37,404 nucleotides of DNA from CAYGHE01 sp964349805 (GTDB taxonomy: Bacteria > Patescibacteriota > Saccharimonadia > Saccharimonadales > Saccharimonadaceae): contig CAYGHE010000007.1 in assembly GCA_964349805.1 (NCBI GenBank), forward strand, positions 1-37,404, in the 5' to 3' direction. The notes below the pieces were generated by a model, which saw nothing but the letters and a program-made list of their open reading frames with translations, did no database searches and was not told the DNA's origin. The translations under genes were made by a program, and so were the position numbers. Shown here one piece after another: positions 33,720-37,404 of this stretch (positions are counted from its first letter, which is position 1; each line of letters opens with the position of its first letter).

Positions 33720-34870
33720 TGTCCGACCCTGCTATATTCCTTTTTAACTTCTTCTATCATGATTCGACTGGCGCGACGAATATTTCGTGGAGTCGAAAGT
33801 TGTCCAAGAGTTATTCGGATACTGCCATCAATCACCTCTGGGCTTAGTCCAATAGACGTCAAAACATGCGAGCGCTTACCTTTATTAGCCGCGCAGGCGC
33901 TACCAGTTGCTACTAAAACGCCTCTGTTTTCAAGTAAAAATACTAGTCGTTCGCCATCTAACCCAGGAAAGGAAATGTTGAGGTGACCAGATAATCGGTG
34001 CTTTAAGTGTCCAGACAACATCGCTTCGGGCAAGGCTTCGACTAAACGGGCTTGAAGGTCATCGCGTAGTTTAGCAAGCCGTGTGGCTTCATTTTTGCGA
34101 TGTTCGCTAACTGTTTCCAAAGCTTTCGCAAAACCCACGACGCCAGCTACGTTTTCGGTTCCGCTGCGAGTATTTTGCTCTTGGCCACCACCAACGATTT
34201 GCGGCTGCAAGTGAACTCCCGAAGCAGCCCAAAGCAGCCCGACTTGTTTCGGCCCATACATTTTAGCGGCATTTAATGTCAACATATCAACTCCCAGACG
34301 CGAAACCGCCAAATCAACCTGCCCCGCTCCTTGCGACGCATCGCTATGCAAATAAATTGGAGTTTTATCCCCTTTGGACAAACGAGACTTTCTTTCTTCT
34401 TTGATAACCGCCGATATGTCCCTTAGAGGCTGAATAGTGCCTAGTTCATTATTGGCAAGTGACACGCTGACTAATTCGGTCTTTGGGGTGATGGCAGCGG
34501 CAATAGTATAGGCCGAAATTACGCCTTGTTTATCTGGTTTAACAAGAGTGTGTTTGTGGCGCTTTGCACTAGCTAAGACCGCCTCATGTTCGCTAGCAGG
34601 TACCACTACATGGCCAGTAACACTGTTAAACGCTAGATTTATTGACTCGGTTGCGCCCGCTGTCATAGTAAGTTCGCCTGGTTTAACGCCAAGCACGCTA
34701 GCTATTGTTCGTTTAGCGTCATCATAAGCCGACCTTGCTTTTTTAGCTGGTAAATACGGGCTAGACGGATTAAAAAAGATATCACTAAAATACGGTTTCA
34801 TAGCAGACAGCACATGTTCATCGACGGGTGTTGCGGCGGCATGATCCAGATAGATAATCTCTTTACTCAT
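33716..34870 (-). CDS. Cysteine desulfurase (NifS/IscS family)
   Basis: A 384-aa PLP enzyme that takes sulfur from cysteine. It has YLDHAAATPVDEHV at the start, GATESINLAF, SEHEAV, the PLP-binding Lys in LNAAKMYGPKQVG (Ala replaces the usual His before Lys), and the catalytic Cys loop VATGSACAANKGKRSH. It probably supplies sulfur to MnmA in the same operon and perhaps to Fe-S assembly. TATACT/TATAAT sequences lie just before the ATG, so an extra promoter is possible. Confidence 0.93.
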   Translation of the reverse strand: MSKEIIYLDHAAATPVDEHVLSAMKPYFSDIFFNPSSPYLPAKKARSAYDDAKRTIASVLGVKPGELTMTAGATESINLAFNSVTGHVVVPASEHEAVLASAKRHKHTLVKPDKQGVISAYTIAAAITPKTELVSVSLANNELGTIQPLRDISAVIKEERKSRLSKGDKTPIYLHSDASQGAGQVDLAVSRLGVDMLTLNAAKMYGPKQVGLLWAASGVHLQPQIVGGGQEQNTRSGTENVAGVVGFAKALETVSEHRKNEATRLAKLRDDLQARLVEALPEAMLSGHLKHRLSGHLNISFPGLDGERLVFLLENRGVLVATGSACAANKGKRSHVLTSIGLSPEVIDGSIRITLGQLSTPRNIRRASRIMIEEVKKEYSRVGQ

Positions 34871-34909
34871 TGGTCTATTATAGTATATCGCCAGATAACT
34901 TCGGCGGCC

Positions 34910-35764
34910 TTATAGTGCAAATAGTTCTTTGGCATTAGTCGTAGTCGCGGATGCGATATCTTTAATCGAGATACCGCGAGCTTCGGCGTGGTATTTAGCA
35001 ATATCAAAGATAAAAGCTGGCTCATTTGGTTTGCCGCGCCAAGGTTTGGGCGCTAAAAATGGCGCATCTGTCTCGAATAATAATCTGTCTATTGGCAATT
35101 CGGTAAATAAAGCTTTCTGGTCCTCATCTTTTGTGAAGGTACTAATTCCATTAACCCCTATATATAAACCTCTGTCCATCCCTTTTTGGGCGTTTTTTTT
35201 GGTGTCCGTAAAACTGTGCAATACACCCCGCAAGCGACCGCCAAAATTATCAAATATTGGCCAAAAATCATCAAAGGCATCTCTGACATGAAAGCTAACT
35301 GGTAAATTATTCTGCAGGGCAAAATCAAGCTGTTCTTCGAAGGCTTTGACTTGAACTTCCTTGGGGCTATGCATGTAAAAGTAATCTAGACCGATTTCAC
35401 CGACACCTACGATTTTGTTAGTTTCGCGGGTCCTGCCGCTCGGTCCGCCCCTAAAATCTCTTTTCGCCTGCGCGAAAACTCGATTTTGGGCGCTCCCCCG
35501 CCTCGCGCCACCCACGCTAATCACCCCAGAAAGAAGAATACTAGCTGAGGCCTTTAAGTTTTTGGTGTTGTGCGGATGAACACCAATTATGGCGTAGGCC
35601 TCTTTGTGTTTGAGGGCGAATTTAACAGCCCTAGCGGAACTATCAATATCGGTTCCTACGCAAATCATTTTATCGACTTTGTTTTCGTGGGCTCGTTTTA
35701 ATACTTCGTCAACAGGCAGCGGATAATCAGCTTCGTGAATGTGACAATGAGTATCGACTAACAT
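34910..35764 (-). CDS. tatD: TatD-family metal-dependent hydrolase with an in-frame insert
   Basis: A 284-aa TatD-type nuclease/hydrolase; about 255-265 aa is usual. The metal site is visible: His in VDTHCHIH, Glu in GVGEIGLDYFY, His in PVSFHVRD, His in VLHSF and Asp in ETDAPFLAPKPWRGKPNEPA. Between GVHPHNTKN and VGVGEIGLDYF, where relatives have a short loop, residues about 78-115 form an Arg/Gly-rich insert coded by palindrome-bearing DNA. The catalytic core is intact, so it may still work. It starts 2 nt after metG. Confidence 0.92.
   Translation of the reverse strand: MLVDTHCHIHEADYPLPVDEVLKRAHENKVDKMICVGTDIDSSARAVKFALKHKEAYAIIGVHPHNTKNLKASASILLSGVISVGGARRGSAQNRVFAQAKRDFRGGPSGRTRETNKIVGVGEIGLDYFYMHSPKEVQVKAFEEQLDFALQNNLPVSFHVRDAFDDFWPIFDNFGGRLRGVLHSFTDTKKNAQKGMDRGLYIGVNGISTFTKDEDQKALFTELPIDRLLFETDAPFLAPKPWRGKPNEPAFIFDIAKYHAEARGISIKDIASATTTNAKELFAL
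35421..35520. repeat. GC-rich palindromic insert within tatD
   Basis: About 100 bp inserted in frame. Its centre (35446-35492) is an imperfect 47-bp palindrome with inner arms TTTTCGC/GCGAAAA and outer arms CGCCC..AAAATC/GATTTTGGGCG. GC-rich DNA unlike the rest of the gene flanks it. Boundaries are estimated from where the TatD family pattern breaks. Confidence 0.6.
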
Positions 35765-35766
35765 AC

Positions 35767-37263
35767 CTAGGCCTTGGGAGTCTGACGTGCAGCCGATGGG
35801 TCAGGAGTGTGTTTATAGATTTTTGGAAACAACATGCTTTGAGGCGGTTTCACCACGCCCGATTCGAACGTATTATGGATAGCGGCTGCGGTATTAGGCA
35901 TAAATGGTACCAGTAAATCGCCGATTTGTAACAATGCTCCAGCGGCGTGCGCTAGAATTTCAGACAAATGACTCTCGGCTTCTGAATCTTTGCCTCGTTG
36001 CTTAGCTACTTCCCAGGGTCTTACGTTTTCTAAGTACTGATTCAAACTGCGAACCATTGACCAAACTTCATCTATCGCGCGATCAAATTCAAAGCGTTCA
36101 ACGGATTTGTGGTATTCATCCATATCATGCTCGGTTTGCGGAGTATCACCAATAACACCTGCTTGGTAATTCGTTATCATACTGGCTACTCTTTGTACCA
36201 AGTTACCAAGATCGTTTCCGAGTTCGGTGTTATAAGCTTTTTCAAACTTCTCCCACGTAAAATCGCCGTCGTCTAGTGTGGGGATGTGGCGCGTAAAATA
36301 ATACCTGAAGGCATCGACACCGTAATTATCAATAATTTCGTTGGGGTCAACTATGTTGCCTACCGATTTGCTCATCTTAGCTCCGCCCACATTAACAAAA
36401 CCGTGTGCCAAAAGTGTTTTAGGCAACTCCAGGCCCAAACCCAGCAACATCGCAGGCCAAATCATAGTGTGGAAACGCATAATATCTTTGCCTACAATCT
36501 GGAGATCGGCCGGCCAGTATTCTTTCCACTCTGGCTTGTCCGGATACCCTAAAACCGTAATATAGTTGGACAGCGCATCAATCCAAACATACATGACGTG
36601 TTCTGGGTCACCGGGTACCGGCACCCCCCAAGCTAGTTTGCTCTTTGGCCTCGAAATGCTAACGTCCCTTAGTCCATCCTTCATTAACTCCAGGGTTTCT
36701 TTCTTGCGAAAGTCCGGTACTATTTTAAACTCACCGCTCTCGATTGCCGCCCTGATTTTGTCTGTAAAGGCACTGGCTTTAAAATAATAATTTTCTTCGC
36801 TAAGTCGCTGATAAGATTGTTGGTGATCGGGACATATACCGTTATTTGCGGTTGCTTCTTGGTCAGTAACAAAAGCCTCACAGCCAACACAGTACCAACC
36901 CTCGTAAGTGCCCTTGTATATATACGGTTGCAGCGTTTGCCAAATGTACTGCACAGCTCCTACGTGATGCGCATCGGTTGTACGAATAAAGTCCGTATAA
37001 CTTGCACCGACTTTTTTCATCAGGTTCTCGAAATTTACATACATTTTATCGGCAAAGGCTTGTGGGTCAAGCCCAGCTTCCGCGGCTTTGGTAGCTATTT
37101 TTTGACCGTGTTCGTCTGTACCCATTTGAAAACGCACTTCATGGCCATTTTGACGCTGATAACGAGCCCAGATATCCGCCAACAAATAATCTATAGCATT
37201 GCCAATATGTGGAGTGGCATTAACGTAAGCTATAGCGGTTGTAACGTAGAGTTTCTTCTCCAT
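35767..37263 (-). CDS. metG: Methionyl-tRNA synthetase
   Basis: A 498-aa MetRS of the short class without the C-terminal dimer domain. The HIGH-type motif is TPHIGNAIDY, with a zinc-type insert (YCVGCEAF and GICPDH) and the KMSKS loop AKMSKSVGN. The C-terminal anticodon-binding helical domain follows. The ATG at 37263 is preferred over a TTG two codons earlier. An extended -10 (TGT TACAAT) ends 11 nt before the ATG. It is the first gene of the metG-tatD pair. Confidence 0.95.
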   Translation of the reverse strand: MEKKLYVTTAIAYVNATPHIGNAIDYLLADIWARYQRQNGHEVRFQMGTDEHGQKIATKAAEAGLDPQAFADKMYVNFENLMKKVGASYTDFIRTTDAHHVGAVQYIWQTLQPYIYKGTYEGWYCVGCEAFVTDQEATANNGICPDHQQSYQRLSEENYYFKASAFTDKIRAAIESGEFKIVPDFRKKETLELMKDGLRDVSISRPKSKLAWGVPVPGDPEHVMYVWIDALSNYITVLGYPDKPEWKEYWPADLQIVGKDIMRFHTMIWPAMLLGLGLELPKTLLAHGFVNVGGAKMSKSVGNIVDPNEIIDNYGVDAFRYYFTRHIPTLDDGDFTWEKFEKAYNTELGNDLGNLVQRVASMITNYQAGVIGDTPQTEHDMDEYHKSVERFEFDRAIDEVWSMVRSLNQYLENVRPWEVAKQRGKDSEAESHLSEILAHAAGALLQIGDLLVPFMPNTAAAIHNTFESGVVKPPQSMLFPKIYKHTPDPSAARQTPKA

Positions 37264-37274
37264 AATCAACCACT

Positions 37275-37283
37275 ATTGTAACA
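37275..37283 (-). promoter_or_regulatory. Extended -10 of metG
   Basis: TGT TACAAT on the minus strand, 11 nt before the ATG and just after the stop of the RCC1-repeat gene. Confidence 0.5.
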
Positions 37284-37297
37284 TCTTTGAGCTCTCC

Positions 37298-37404
37298 TTA
37301 GGGTATGGGGTACACTAAAACCGGGACACTGGAGTCAGTAGTTGAGTTATTACCGAGTTGAACACTCCAGTTTGCGCCCCAGCAATAAGCTTGGCCGTCG
37401 GCTA
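37298..37404 (-). CDS. C-terminal end of an RCC1-repeat protein (partial)
   Basis: The last 34 codons of a gene entering from the right edge. The translation reads GQAYCWGANWSVQLGNNSTT, then DSSVPVLVYP, then a TAA stop. This fits an RCC1 (regulator of chromosome condensation-like) beta-propeller repeat, whose pattern is about CWGxNxxGQLGxGTTxxxxxPV. Bacterial proteins of this type are often large and exported, but the rest of the gene is not visible. Confidence 0.75.
   Translation of the reverse strand, partial: ADGQAYCWGANWSVQLGNNSTTDSSVPVLVYPIP

Noticed and set aside
1..37404. UGA recoded as glycine or tryptophan
   Set aside because: UGA terminates many genes exactly at overlaps with the next start codon (for example at 544, 25743, 27834, 33120 and 33716).

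Overview
The window looks like a chromosomal segment of a Candidatus Saccharibacteria (TM7) or related Patescibacteria/CPR genome. This is inferred from compact, largely single-copy housekeeping genes, shortened enzymes (UvrC of about 520 aa, an alanyl-tRNA synthetase that stops after its editing domain), a baseplate-J-like membrane protein next to an FtsA-like gene, and a lone family 5 solute-binding protein behind secG. UGA acts as a normal stop, for example in several ATGA/GTGA gene overlaps, so the UGA-to-glycine code of Gracilibacteria/Absconditabacteria does not apply. No phage, transposon, CRISPR array or plasmid is visible.

Layout. 1-6000 (minus strand): end of a membrane-anchored Mur ligase, alpha/beta hydrolase, GT4 glycosyltransferase, GH37 trehalase and TypA. 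6099-6979: tRNA-Val(TAC) and tRNA-Leu(GAG) in opposite orientation, with an intact free-standing LAGLIDADG endonuclease gene wedged between them. 7037-12972 (minus): DUF4342 protein, solute-binding protein, SecG, four-helix membrane protein, Xaa-Pro-type aminopeptidase, prepilin and UvrC. 13089-16383: ABC exporter (+), ribosomal protein L25 (-), DedA-like protein (+). 16386-19354: uvrA, broken only by a 100-N scaffold gap flanked by a 55-bp duplication; collapsing these restores a 937-aa UvrA. 19487-23118: small membrane ORF, exonuclease I, a GC-rich structured RNA of about 545 nt of unrecognised class, and Obg.

23152-29096 (minus): LysM-LysM-CHAP peptidoglycan hydrolase with a structured leader of about 277 nt, then the overlapping operon ftsA-like / baseplate-J-like / ruvX / mltG, which ties division and wall remodelling together. 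29181-30107 (+): unknown protein. 30088-37263 (minus): metG, tatD, cysteine desulfurase, YdcF-like protein, mnmA (sulfur relay for tRNA 2-thiouridine) and alaS. 37298-37404: C-terminal end of an RCC1-repeat protein.

Three patterns cross gene boundaries. First, about fifteen genes have a TATAAT-like box, often with an extended TGn, only 6-12 nt before the start codon, which predicts widespread leaderless mRNAs. Second, a 39-bp perfect palindrome occurs twice with compensatory arm changes, once in frame inside uvrC and once beside obg. Third, tatD carries an in-frame arginine-rich insert built on another palindrome. All functional statements rest on motif recognition by eye; no searches were run.
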